Made by a program: the position numbers and the translations under genes
Notes under the pieces: model-generated
Told to the model about the DNA's origin: nothing
The model's database searches: none
Seen by the model: the letters and a program-made list of their open reading frames with translations, nothing else
Source of the DNA: Halorhodospira sp.
GTDB taxonomy: Bacteria > Pseudomonadota > Gammaproteobacteria > Nitrococcales > Halorhodospiraceae
Direction of reading: 5' to 3'
Length of the DNA stretch: 11,386 bases
NCBI GenBank assembly: GCA_007121755.1
Contig: SKJZ01000034.1
Span: 1-11,386, forward strand
In this document: positions 6,027-11,386 of the stretch, piece after piece
How the letters are laid out: each line of letters begins with the position of its first letter
How positions within the stretch are numbered: position 1 is the stretch's first letter

Positions 6027-7315
6027 CTGACGGGGGGGCGGGGCGGGTGGACCACTTGCCCCCCAACCACCGTGGTGACGGCCCGGCCGGTCAGTTCCCA
6101 GCCCAGAAACGGCGTATTCCGCCCCCGGCTCAGCATCTCCTCGGCGGTGACCCGCCATACCGCTTGAGGGTCGGCCACGGTCAGGTCGGCCGGGGCGCCG
6201 GGAGCCAGGGTTCCGGCCTCCAGGCCGAGGCATCCGGCTGGCCCGTGGGTGAGGCGCCGGATGGCTTCTGTCAGCGGCAGCAGCCCGTCATCGACCAGGC
6301 GCAGGGTCAGGGCCAGTAAGGTCTCTACTCCGCTGATCCCGGGTTCGCTGTCGGCGAAGGGGCACGCCTTGGCGTCGGGGTCGTGGGGCTGATGGTCGGA
6401 GCAGACGGCGGAGATCACGCCGTCGGCGACCGCTCGCCGCAGCGCGTCGCGGTCGGTCTGGGTGCGGAAGGGCGGCCGGACGTGGGCGGCGGTGTCGTAC
6501 TCCACGGTGTCCAGGTCGGTGAAGTAGAGTTGGTGAATGGCCACGTCGGCGGTTACCGGCAGTTTCCGGAGGCGGGCCTCGGCCACCAGCTCCGCCCCGC
6601 GGCCGGTGGATATGCGGGCGAAGTGGACCCGCGCGCCGGTCTCCTCGACGAGCGCCAGGATCCGGCTCAATTCGGCGGTCTCGGTAGCCGCGGGTTGCCC
6701 TGGCAATCCGCGGCGGGTCGCTGTCTCACCTTCGTGAACACGGCCGCCGGCGGCCAAGTGAGGATCTTCCGGAGTCAGTACCACCGGCAGGGAGAAGGTG
6801 GCCGCGTAGTCGAGGGCGCGGCGTAGCACCAGGGTGTGAGAGACCGGCCGCCCGCCGTCGGCCATCGCCGGACAGCCGGCGTCCCGCAGCGCCGCCATCT
6901 CCGCCAAGTGTTCCCCCTCCAGGCCTTGGGTCAGCGCGCCCAGCGGGGCCACGCGGGCGGCCTGGGCCTCGTGGGCCCGGCTGTGGACCAGTTCCACCAC
7001 GGAGGGGGTGTCCATCACCGGTGTGGTGCAGGGCGGACAGACCAGGGTGGTGATGCCGCCCGCCGCCGCCGCCCGCGCCTCCGAGACGATGCCGCCCTTG
7101 CGGGAGGCTCCCGGTTCGCGCAAATGGGCCGACAGGTCGACCAGGCCCGGCAGCACGATGCAGCCGGCGGCGTCGATGCGCCGGTCCGGAGTGAAACCGG
7201 CTGGCGGCGTATCGACCGCTACCACCGTGCCGTCGGCAATGAAGAGGTCCGCTGGCCCGTCGCGATTCGAGGCCGGGTCCACCAGATGCCCCCCTTGGAT
7301 CGCCAGCCGGTTCAC
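6014..7315 (-). CDS. pyrC: PyrC', catalytically impaired dihydroorotase homologue (ATCase partner)
   Basis: This is a 433-residue amidohydrolase-fold protein aligned with type I dihydroorotase throughout, including HLREPG (64-69), AAAAGG (82-87) and CSDHQPH near the C-terminal third. Metal ligands are lost. The HxH motif reads Ser62-Ala-His64, the His of the usual H-C-E-D motif is Thr181 (LTPED), and the second His of HxxHxST-like sequence is Arg234 (HFARIST). The late Asp (CSDH) is kept. This matches PyrC' of Pseudomonas, which is inactive but needed for assembly of the dodecameric ATCase. An active dihydroorotase should therefore be encoded elsewhere. The GTG start at 7315 has GAGGAG eight bases upstream and overlaps the pyrB stop as GTGA. 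An open frame continues far upstream inside pyrB but is a shadow. The 3' end overlaps the convergent outer-membrane protein gene by 13 bp. Confidence 0.88.
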   Translation of the reverse strand: MNRLAIQGGHLVDPASNRDGPADLFIADGTVVAVDTPPAGFTPDRRIDAAGCIVLPGLVDLSAHLREPGASRKGGIVSEARAAAAGGITTLVCPPCTTPVMDTPSVVELVHSRAHEAQAARVAPLGALTQGLEGEHLAEMAALRDAGCPAMADGGRPVSHTLVLRRALDYAATFSLPVVLTPEDPHLAAGGRVHEGETATRRGLPGQPAATETAELSRILALVEETGARVHFARISTGRGAELVAEARLRKLPVTADVAIHQLYFTDLDTVEYDTAAHVRPPFRTQTDRDALRRAVADGVISAVCSDHQPHDPDAKACPFADSEPGISGVETLLALTLRLVDDGLLPLTEAIRRLTHGPAGCLGLEAGTLAPGAPADLTVADPQAVWRVTAEEMLSRGRNTPFLGWELTGRAVTTVVGGQVVHPPRPPVSYHR

Positions 7316-8301
7316 GATAGCTGCTCCTCTTGAACCGCGGCGGCGGTGGTTTCGCCGCCGGCCCCCATGACCATCGACATAACCGCCATGCGCACCGCGA
7401 TCCCGTTGGTCACCTGTTGCAGGATGACCGAGCGGGGCCCGTCCGCCACCGCCGAGTCGATCTCCACCCCGCGGTTGATCGGTCCGGGGTGCATGACGAT
7501 GGCGTCCGGTTTGGTGCGCTCCAGGCGCTTCTCCGTCAAGCCGTAACGCCGGAAGAACTCGCCTTGGCTGGGCAACAAGGCGCCCCGCATCCGTTCGCGC
7601 TGGAGCCGCAGCATGATCACCACGTCGACGCCGTCGAGGCCGGCATCCATGTCCTCGTAGACCCGCACCCCGAAACGTTGGATGTGGGACGGCAACAGCG
7701 TGCGCGGGGCGATGACGCGGACCTCGCCGGCACCGAGCGCCATCAGGGCGTGGATCTGGGAGCGGGCTACCCGGGAGTGGAGGATGTCGCCGACGATGGC
7801 GACCGTAAGCGGTTCGAAGGCGCCCTTCTCGCGGCGAATGGTGAAGACGTCCAGCAGCGCCTGGGTGGGGTGGGCGTGGCGTCCGTCCCCGGCGTTGATT
7901 ACCGCGACTCCGGGGTTGACGTGGCGGGCGATGAAGTGCGCCGCGCCGCTCTCGCCGTGGCGCACGACGAAGGCGTCGCACTGCATGGCTTCGAGGTTGC
8001 GCAGGGTATCGAGCAGACTCTCCCCCTTGCTGGCGGAGGATGTCGCCACGTCGATATTGAGCACGTCGGCCGACAGACGCTGGGCGGCCAGTTCGAAGGT
8101 GGTCCGGGTGCGGGTGCTCGGTTCGAAGAAGAGATTGATGATGGTCCGGCCGCGGAGCAGCGGGACCTTTTTGACCGATTTGCCGATGACGCCGGAGAAC
8201 GATTCGGCGGTATCGAGAATCCGTGTCATGAGGTCTCGGGGGAGCCCCTCCGTGGTCAGCAAGTGGCGCAACCTGCCGTGTTCATCGAGCTGTTGATTCA
8301 A
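7312..8301 (-). CDS. pyrB: Aspartate carbamoyltransferase catalytic subunit
   Basis: This 329-residue enzyme condenses carbamoyl phosphate and L-aspartate to N-carbamoyl-aspartate, the first committed pyrimidine step. Key motifs are the carbamoyl-phosphate loop FFEPSTRTRTTFE (58-70), SSASKGES (88-95) with the catalytic Lys, HAHPTQ (142-147), HSRVARS (175-181), LRLQRERM (231-238) and HPGPINRG (271-278). It is slightly longer than the E. coli chain because of an N-terminal extension, as in the Pseudomonas-type (class A) enzyme that complexes with PyrC'. The start is TTG, supported by GGAGGAG five bases upstream and by a four-base overlap (TTGA) with the pyrR stop. The next Met (residue 25) would remove conserved N-terminal sequence. 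No pyrI regulatory gene is visible. Confidence 0.95.
   Translation of the reverse strand: MNQQLDEHGRLRHLLTTEGLPRDLMTRILDTAESFSGVIGKSVKKVPLLRGRTIINLFFEPSTRTRTTFELAAQRLSADVLNIDVATSSASKGESLLDTLRNLEAMQCDAFVVRHGESGAAHFIARHVNPGVAVINAGDGRHAHPTQALLDVFTIRREKGAFEPLTVAIVGDILHSRVARSQIHALMALGAGEVRVIAPRTLLPSHIQRFGVRVYEDMDAGLDGVDVVIMLRLQRERMRGALLPSQGEFFRRYGLTEKRLERTKPDAIVMHPGPINRGVEIDSAVADGPRSVILQQVTNGIAVRMAVMSMVMGAGGETTAAAVQEEQLS
7324..7329 (-). promoter_or_regulatory. Ribosome binding site of pyrC', inside pyrB
   Basis: GAGGAG on the minus strand lies eight bases before the GTG start at 7315. It decides the start in a frame that stays open for hundreds of bases upstream. Confidence 0.7.
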
Positions 8302-8807
8302 TCCTTCTCCTCCACCACGAAGCGCAGCGGGTCCGGGCCGCGCAGTTTGATCCTCTGGTGTGCCGGGAGCGTGATCTTGCGGCTGGCCAGATCGGGCTGG
8401 ATGGGCAGCTCCCGGCCGTCGCGATCGAGCAGCACCGCCAGAAGGACCGCCGCCGGGCGCCCGTAATCGAACAGAGCGTTGATGGCGGCGCGGATGGTGC
8501 GGGCGGTGTGGATGACGTCGTCGACCAGGACCACGGTGCGGCCGTCCATCTCGATCGGAACTTCCGAGGGCTGAACCGCCGCCTTGATGCCGCTGGTGGC
8601 GTGGTCGTCGCGGTGGAAGGCGACTTCCAGGGTGCCGACCGGGGGGTGGGCGTGAAGCCTCCGTTGGAGTTCCCTGGCTACCCAGACGCCTCCGGTGTGG
8701 ATGCCCACCAGAGCGGGGGCCTCGACGCCGCGCCGCTCCAGCTCCAGGTCGAGCTGCGCGGCGAGCGCGTCGATCAGGGGTTCCACCGCAATGTCCGAGT
8801 CAACCAT
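8298..8807 (-). CDS. pyrR: PyrR, phosphoribosyltransferase-fold pyrimidine regulator/UPRTase
   Basis: This 169-residue protein has a type I phosphoribosyltransferase fold. It carries the PyrR-type phosphoribosyl diphosphate loop TVVLVDDVIHTARTIRAA (91-108) and the upstream GIHTGGVWVAREL segment (35-47). In Firmicutes PyrR binds pyr mRNA and attenuates transcription, and it has uracil phosphoribosyltransferase activity. The role of the proteobacterial form is less clear. No PyrR-type attenuator is expected here because the upstream bases are ruvX coding sequence, and I see no terminator-antiterminator pair. The start ATG overlaps ruvX by 8 bp, with GGAAGAGG just upstream. The usual IxTRG of Bacillus PyrR reads I-H-T-G-G, so mRNA binding of the Bacillus kind is doubtful. 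Confidence 0.92.
   Translation of the reverse strand: MVDSDIAVEPLIDALAAQLDLELERRGVEAPALVGIHTGGVWVARELQRRLHAHPPVGTLEVAFHRDDHATSGIKAAVQPSEVPIEMDGRTVVLVDDVIHTARTIRAAINALFDYGRPAAVLLAVLLDRDGRELPIQPDLASRKITLPAHQRIKLRGPDPLRFVVEEKD
8307..8313 (-). promoter_or_regulatory. Ribosome binding site for the TTG start of pyrB
   Basis: GGAGGAG on the minus strand ends five bases before TTG 8301. It is the strongest Shine-Dalgarno in the operon and supports an unusual start codon. Confidence 0.75.
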
Positions 8808-9240
8808 CGGCCTCTTCCGGTATGGCGAAGAATGTCTCCAGGATAATCGCGGCGGCCTCGCGGTCCAGGGCTGGCGGGTCTTTCCGGACGCGCGCCGGGC
8901 CGAGGCGGTCGCGCGCTTCCGCGGTCGACAGGCGCTCGTCGACGGTATGTACTGGAAGGCCGAAGCGGCCCTCCAGCCGCCGGGCGAGCCGTTCCGCTAT
9001 ATCGGTGGTGGTCGACGCAGTGCCGTCGGCGTGGCGCGGGAGCCCAATCACCAGCGCCTCGGGGCGCCACTCCTCAATCAATCGGCGCACCTCTTCCCAG
9101 TCCGGCCGGCCGTCACGAGCCTGCAACGTCACCAGCGGCCGGGCGCTGCCGGTGACCGTCTCGCCGACGGCGACGCCGATCCGGCGCCGCCCCGGATCGA
9201 AAGCGAGCAGGGTGCCCGTCTTCAGCGCGGCGCTACGCAT
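8800..9240 (-). CDS. ruvX: RuvX/YqgF, RNase H-fold Holliday junction resolvase-like / rRNA-processing nuclease
   Basis: This 146-residue protein has the YqgF/RuvX pattern: AFDPGRRRIGVAVG (13-26, catalytic Asp15), VIGLP (64-68), DERLST (101-106, Glu102) and the late acidic motif around Asp126 (LDREAAAIILETF). E. coli YqgF takes part in 5' processing of pre-16S rRNA, and other members cleave Holliday junctions. The ATG at 9240 overlaps the yqgE stop by 8 bp. An in-frame upstream extension of 58 codons lies wholly inside yqgE and is not conserved in kind. Adjacent yqgE-ruvX is one of the most stable gene pairs in Gammaproteobacteria. Confidence 0.94.
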   Translation of the reverse strand: MRSAALKTGTLLAFDPGRRRIGVAVGETVTGSARPLVTLQARDGRPDWEEVRRLIEEWRPEALVIGLPRHADGTASTTTDIAERLARRLEGRFGLPVHTVDERLSTAEARDRLGPARVRKDPPALDREAAAIILETFFAIPEEADG

Positions 9241-9814
9241 GACCGGTCTCGGATGAGAGCCGGGAAATATCGATACCGAGCCGTAAGGCGGCGGCGTGCC
9301 AGCGATCCTCGTACGCCGTCTGAAAGATGACCTCGGGGTCGGCTGGACCGGAGAGCCAGGCGTTTTGCCCCATCTCCTCCTCCAGTTGACCGGCGCCCCA
9401 CCCGGCATACCCAAGCGCCACCAGGCAGCGATCGGGGCCGCGGCCCCGGGCGAGGGCCGCCAGGATATCGCGGGAGGTGGTCAGCGCCACCTCGTCGGAG
9501 ATCTTGATGGACGACTCCCACGGCGAGTCCGGTGGATGGAGGACAAAGCCGCGGTCACGCTTCACCGGGCCGCCGACGAACACGGTGCCGGTGGACGGGC
9601 TGTGCTCGTTGGTCTCCAGACCCATGTGTTCGAAGAGATCGCCGAGCGTTACTTCCGTGGGCCGATTGATGACAATGCCCATCGCGCCCTGTTCGTTGTG
9701 CTCGCAGACATAGGTCACCGTCTGCGAGAAATTGGGGTCCGCCAGGGCTGGCATGGCGATAAGGAAGTGGTTGGCCAGCCGGACTGAATCGTTTGTTGAG
9801 CGATCTTCGGCCAT
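9233..9814 (-). CDS. yqgE: YqgE/AlgH family protein
   Basis: This is a 193-residue soluble protein of the UPF0301/AlgH family. Recognisable segments are ANHFLIAMPAL near the N-terminus (14-24), GAMGIVINRPTEV (43-55), FVGGPV (79-84) and GYAGWGAGQLEEE (139-151). Its length is normal for the family. AlgH was first linked to alginate regulation in Pseudomonas, but its biochemical role is unsettled. The ATG at 9814 is 14 nt after the tonB stop. The TGA-to-ATG spacer holds only a weak AGG Shine-Dalgarno. It overlaps ruvX by 8 bp. Confidence 0.94.
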   Translation of the reverse strand: MAEDRSTNDSVRLANHFLIAMPALADPNFSQTVTYVCEHNEQGAMGIVINRPTEVTLGDLFEHMGLETNEHSPSTGTVFVGGPVKRDRGFVLHPPDSPWESSIKISDEVALTTSRDILAALARGRGPDRCLVALGYAGWGAGQLEEEMGQNAWLSGPADPEVIFQTAYEDRWHAAALRLGIDISRLSSETGHA

Positions 9815-9828
9815 GCGCCTAGTATCCG

Positions 9829-10683
9829 TCAGGGCGGGTTGCCGGACAACCGCCGACCGTCGACGAAGCTCCAGGTTCGCGTGATTACCAGCCGGTCGCG
9901 GCCGTCCAGGACGCCGTCCGGAATGGAGGTGAAAGGGGCGGCGAGTTTCACGATGCGGACGGCGGACTCGTCCAACAAGCGGTGCGGCGACGGATCCACG
10001 ATGCGGACTTGGTCGACACGGCCGTCGGGATAGAGGGTGACCTCCAGGATCAGCCGGCCCGACAGGCCGCGCCGGCGCGCCTCATTCGGGTAGTTGAGGT
10101 TCCCCACGGTTTCGATCTTGCGTACCCACTCGTCCATGTACGCGGCGGCGTCGTGGGCGCGGGTGCGGGCGCTGATAAACCGTTTGGAGGGGCTTCTCGG
10201 TTGTTGCAGCCGCCGATGCAACTCTGCCGCTTCCGCCACCGTGGCTTGACGCAGCCGGTCCCGGTCATCGGGCGCCCCGGCCTGCGGGTCGGTGATCTCG
10301 CGGATCTCCGGTGTCCGTTCTTCCGCGGCGCGAGCGGTGAGCACTGCATCCGGTGCCGGTGGGGTGGACCGCTCGCCGCCGGCCTCCGCTTGGTCGGCTT
10401 GCTCCGCCAGTGGCGCCGGCATGCCGGCCGCCGAGTCGTGCTGTTGTGCCTTGTCGCCGACCCCTCCGCCGTCCTGGTCGAGATCGGCAAGAAAGTCGTA
10501 ATCCTCCGGGGAACGTTCGCTCTCGAAATGGGCGAGGGTCACTTCCATCATCGGCGCATCGGGGTCGCGCAGCTCCGGCTGCCACGTAAAGCCCACCCCG
10601 AGGATGACGAGGGCGTGGAGCACTGTGGCGAGAAACAGCGTCAGGCCCAGTCGGTCGTCGATCTGAATGGCGGAAACCGTCAC
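9829..10683 (-). CDS. TonB-family energy transducer (TonB3-like)
   Basis: This is a 284-residue protein with one N-terminal membrane helix (about 13-32), a long acidic and Ala/Gln-rich periplasmic linker (about 40-165) lacking the Pro-Lys/Pro-Glu repeats of classical TonB, and a C-terminal TonB domain (about 195-272, NYPNEARRRGLSGRLILEV). The segment MDEWVRKIETVGNLNYP (183-199) resembles the TonB3/PA0406-type proteins of pseudomonads, found at the same place before yqgE. In Pseudomonas aeruginosa TonB3 has been tied to twitching motility and pilus assembly, so its presence near pilus genes here is suggestive but the two operons are separate. The GTG start overlaps the preceding stop as GTGA. 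No exbB or exbD gene is in the window. Confidence 0.88.
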   Translation of the reverse strand: MTVSAIQIDDRLGLTLFLATVLHALVILGVGFTWQPELRDPDAPMMEVTLAHFESERSPEDYDFLADLDQDGGGVGDKAQQHDSAAGMPAPLAEQADQAEAGGERSTPPAPDAVLTARAAEERTPEIREITDPQAGAPDDRDRLRQATVAEAAELHRRLQQPRSPSKRFISARTRAHDAAAYMDEWVRKIETVGNLNYPNEARRRGLSGRLILEVTLYPDGRVDQVRIVDPSPHRLLDESAVRIVKLAAPFTSIPDGVLDGRDRLVITRTWSFVDGRRLSGNPP

Positions 10684-11210
10684 GGCGGCGCCCCCGGGCG
10701 CGTAAGGTGGCGACTGATACCGGCTGCCAGTATACCGTTGGCGCCGCCGAGGATCAGCGCCCCGGTGAGCAGCAGTGGCAATAGCGTCCAGAGGGACGGA
10801 TGCGGCACGAAGAGCGCCCAGGCTACAAAGAACTGTCCGAGGATGTGGCAGACGCTCGCCAGGACGCTGAAACCGACCGGCCCCAGTCCGGGAATGGCGC
10901 GCCCAGCCGCAAGTCCGGCTAGCGCGGCGGCGGTTCCGCCGGCACTCATGAAGAAGGTGGGAGCGAGCAGCGAGCCGGCGATAAGGCCGCCGGCCAGCAC
11001 ACGGAGCACCGCGACCCAGGCGGCCGCCCGCAGGCCGTACAGCGTGAGCACGACCACCACAACGATATTCGCGAGCCCCGGTTTCACGCCGGGTAGCGGG
11101 CTGGGGATCACCGATTCGGCCACATGGATCGCCACCGCCAGCGCCGCGAGGTAGGCGATGCGAACGTCCTCCTCGGTGGGCGTTATGGCGATCGAAGCAC
11201 GCTCCCGCAC
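10680..11210 (-). CDS. Gx transporter family membrane protein (heptaprenyl diphosphate synthase component I-like)
   Basis: This is a 176-residue hydrophobic protein with about five to six membrane segments (roughly 18-34, 47-64, 66-82, 88-103, 112-134 and 143-166). The family signature ESVIPSPLPGVKPGLANIV is at 32-50, and RVLAGGLIAGS is at 70-80. The family is often named heptaprenyl diphosphate synthase component I, but the sequence looks like an ECF S-component-type transporter, not a prenyl synthase, and its substrate is unknown. The GTG start lies 12 nt after the NusG domain II gene with no clear Shine-Dalgarno, so the exact start is less certain. The stop overlaps tonB by four bases. Pairing with a standalone NusG domain II gene is typical of the family, often near flavin-transfer (ApbE/Rnf-like) genes. 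Confidence 0.88.
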   Translation of the reverse strand: MRERASIAITPTEEDVRIAYLAALAVAIHVAESVIPSPLPGVKPGLANIVVVVVLTLYGLRAAAWVAVLRVLAGGLIAGSLLAPTFFMSAGGTAAALAGLAAGRAIPGLGPVGFSVLASVCHILGQFFVAWALFVPHPSLWTLLPLLLTGALILGGANGILAAGISRHLTRPGAPP

Positions 11211-11222
11211 GGTGAAAGGACG

Positions 11223-11386
11223 TCAGTAATTGAAGGCGTCGTACGCCGATTGGTCGCCCCGGATCTCCACCACCACCCGGTTGGGCAGGCAGACAGCGGC
11301 TTGACCGGGACGGCGGATCTCACCGACCCGCACGCAGAGTTGTTGGGGGCCCGGATCTTCCACCACCCGCGCGGCGCCCTCTTCGA
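11223..11386 (-). CDS. NusG domain II-containing protein, C-terminal part (cut by window edge)
   Basis: Fifty-three C-terminal residues are visible. They match a standalone NusG domain II: a short VVEDPGPQQLCVRVGEIRRP stretch, then CLPNRVVVEIRG, with two conserved Cys (in QLCV and VCLP). The protein ends ...YDAFNY with a TGA at 11223-11225. It is not the transcription factor NusG. Members are small, usually exported or membrane-anchored proteins of unknown role encoded beside Gx-transporter genes. The N-terminus lies outside the window, so a signal or membrane anchor cannot be checked. Confidence 0.85.
   Translation of the reverse strand, partial: EEGAARVVEDPGPQQLCVRVGEIRRPGQAAVCLPNRVVVEIRGDQSAYDAFNY

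Noticed and set aside
6020..6075. Possible terminator hairpin after the outer-membrane protein gene (G-run at about 6030 pairing with C-run at 6059-6064, and GTGGACCAC)
   Set aside because: Loop is long, there is no T-tract, and the bases are pyrC' coding sequence. The G and C runs fit local composition.
5340..6233. Minus-strand open frame of 297 codons opposite the outer-membrane protein gene
   Set aside because: The plus-strand frame has a signal peptide, a Shine-Dalgarno and a C-terminal barrel signature, whereas this one has none.
7316..7981. Upstream extension of the pyrC' frame into pyrB
   Set aside because: The added sequence is Arg/Pro-rich and non-conserved. GTG 7315 with GAGGAG and a GTGA overlap explains the start.
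7330..8466. Plus-strand open frame of 378 codons opposite pyrB and pyrR
   Set aside because: Antisense shadow of well-conserved pyrB, with no Shine-Dalgarno and no family resemblance.
9241..9414. Longer N-terminus for RuvX starting at 9414
   Set aside because: The 58 extra residues lie in yqgE and do not resemble RuvX. Family length fits the ATG at 9240.
9982..11154. Long plus-strand open frame (390 codons) opposite tonB and the Gx transporter gene
   Set aside because: Its translation is Pro/Arg/Ala-rich with no domain, and it is antisense to two genes with clear family matches. It is a by-product of high G+C.
1..11386. CRISPR array, tRNA, rRNA, insertion sequence or phage gene
   Set aside because: No spaced direct repeats, cloverleaf, rRNA-like stretch, terminal inverted repeats or transposase/integrase motifs were seen. 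Nearly every base is in a recognised gene.

Overview
The window is a dense, G+C-rich stretch (about two-thirds G+C by eye) of what looks like a gammaproteobacterial chromosome. Two points support this. One is the gene order tonB-yqgE-ruvX-pyrR-pyrB-pyrC', which is known from Pseudomonas and relatives. The other is an MSHA-type pilus assembly cluster. The acidic outer-membrane protein and general composition would fit a halophilic or Ectothiorhodospiraceae-like lineage, but this is inference only. I see no RNA genes, CRISPR array, insertion sequence or phage gene, and no gene-free stretch longer than about 130 bases.

Left part (1-5245, all minus strand, so transcription runs right to left). 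This is an MSHA-type IV pilus assembly operon in the order mshI (PilM-like), PilN-like, mshJ (PilO-like), mshK (PilP-like), mshL (lipoprotein secretin), and the start of mshE (assembly ATPase, cut by the window edge). The genes overlap by a few bases or are separated by 3 nt, except for a 72-nt spacer before mshE. The first four gene products form the inner-membrane/periplasmic alignment complex, MshL is the outer-membrane channel, and MshE is the ATPase whose N-terminus senses cyclic di-GMP. The most notable feature of the window is that this N-terminus carries four 24-residue MshEN motifs (two complete two-motif domains in tandem) instead of the usual two. mshM and mshN, which lie between mshL and mshE in the Vibrio locus, are absent from that position.

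Middle (5246-6026). A relatively AT-rich divergent region of about 127 bp separates the pilus operon from a single plus-strand gene. That gene encodes a small exported, probably beta-barrel outer-membrane protein of unknown function. Its 3' end overlaps the 3' end of pyrC' by 13 bp (convergent).

Right part (6014-11386, minus strand). A tightly coupled operon runs from a standalone NusG domain II protein (cut by the window edge) through a Gx-transporter (ECF-S-like) membrane protein, a TonB3-like protein, YqgE/AlgH, RuvX/YqgF, PyrR, aspartate carbamoyltransferase PyrB and a dihydroorotase homologue. That homologue has lost three or more metal ligands and is therefore best read as the non-catalytic PyrC' partner of ATCase. 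Consecutive genes overlap by 4 or 8 bp or are at most 14 nt apart. Four of the seven visible starts are non-ATG (GTG, GTG, TTG, GTG), which suggests translational coupling.
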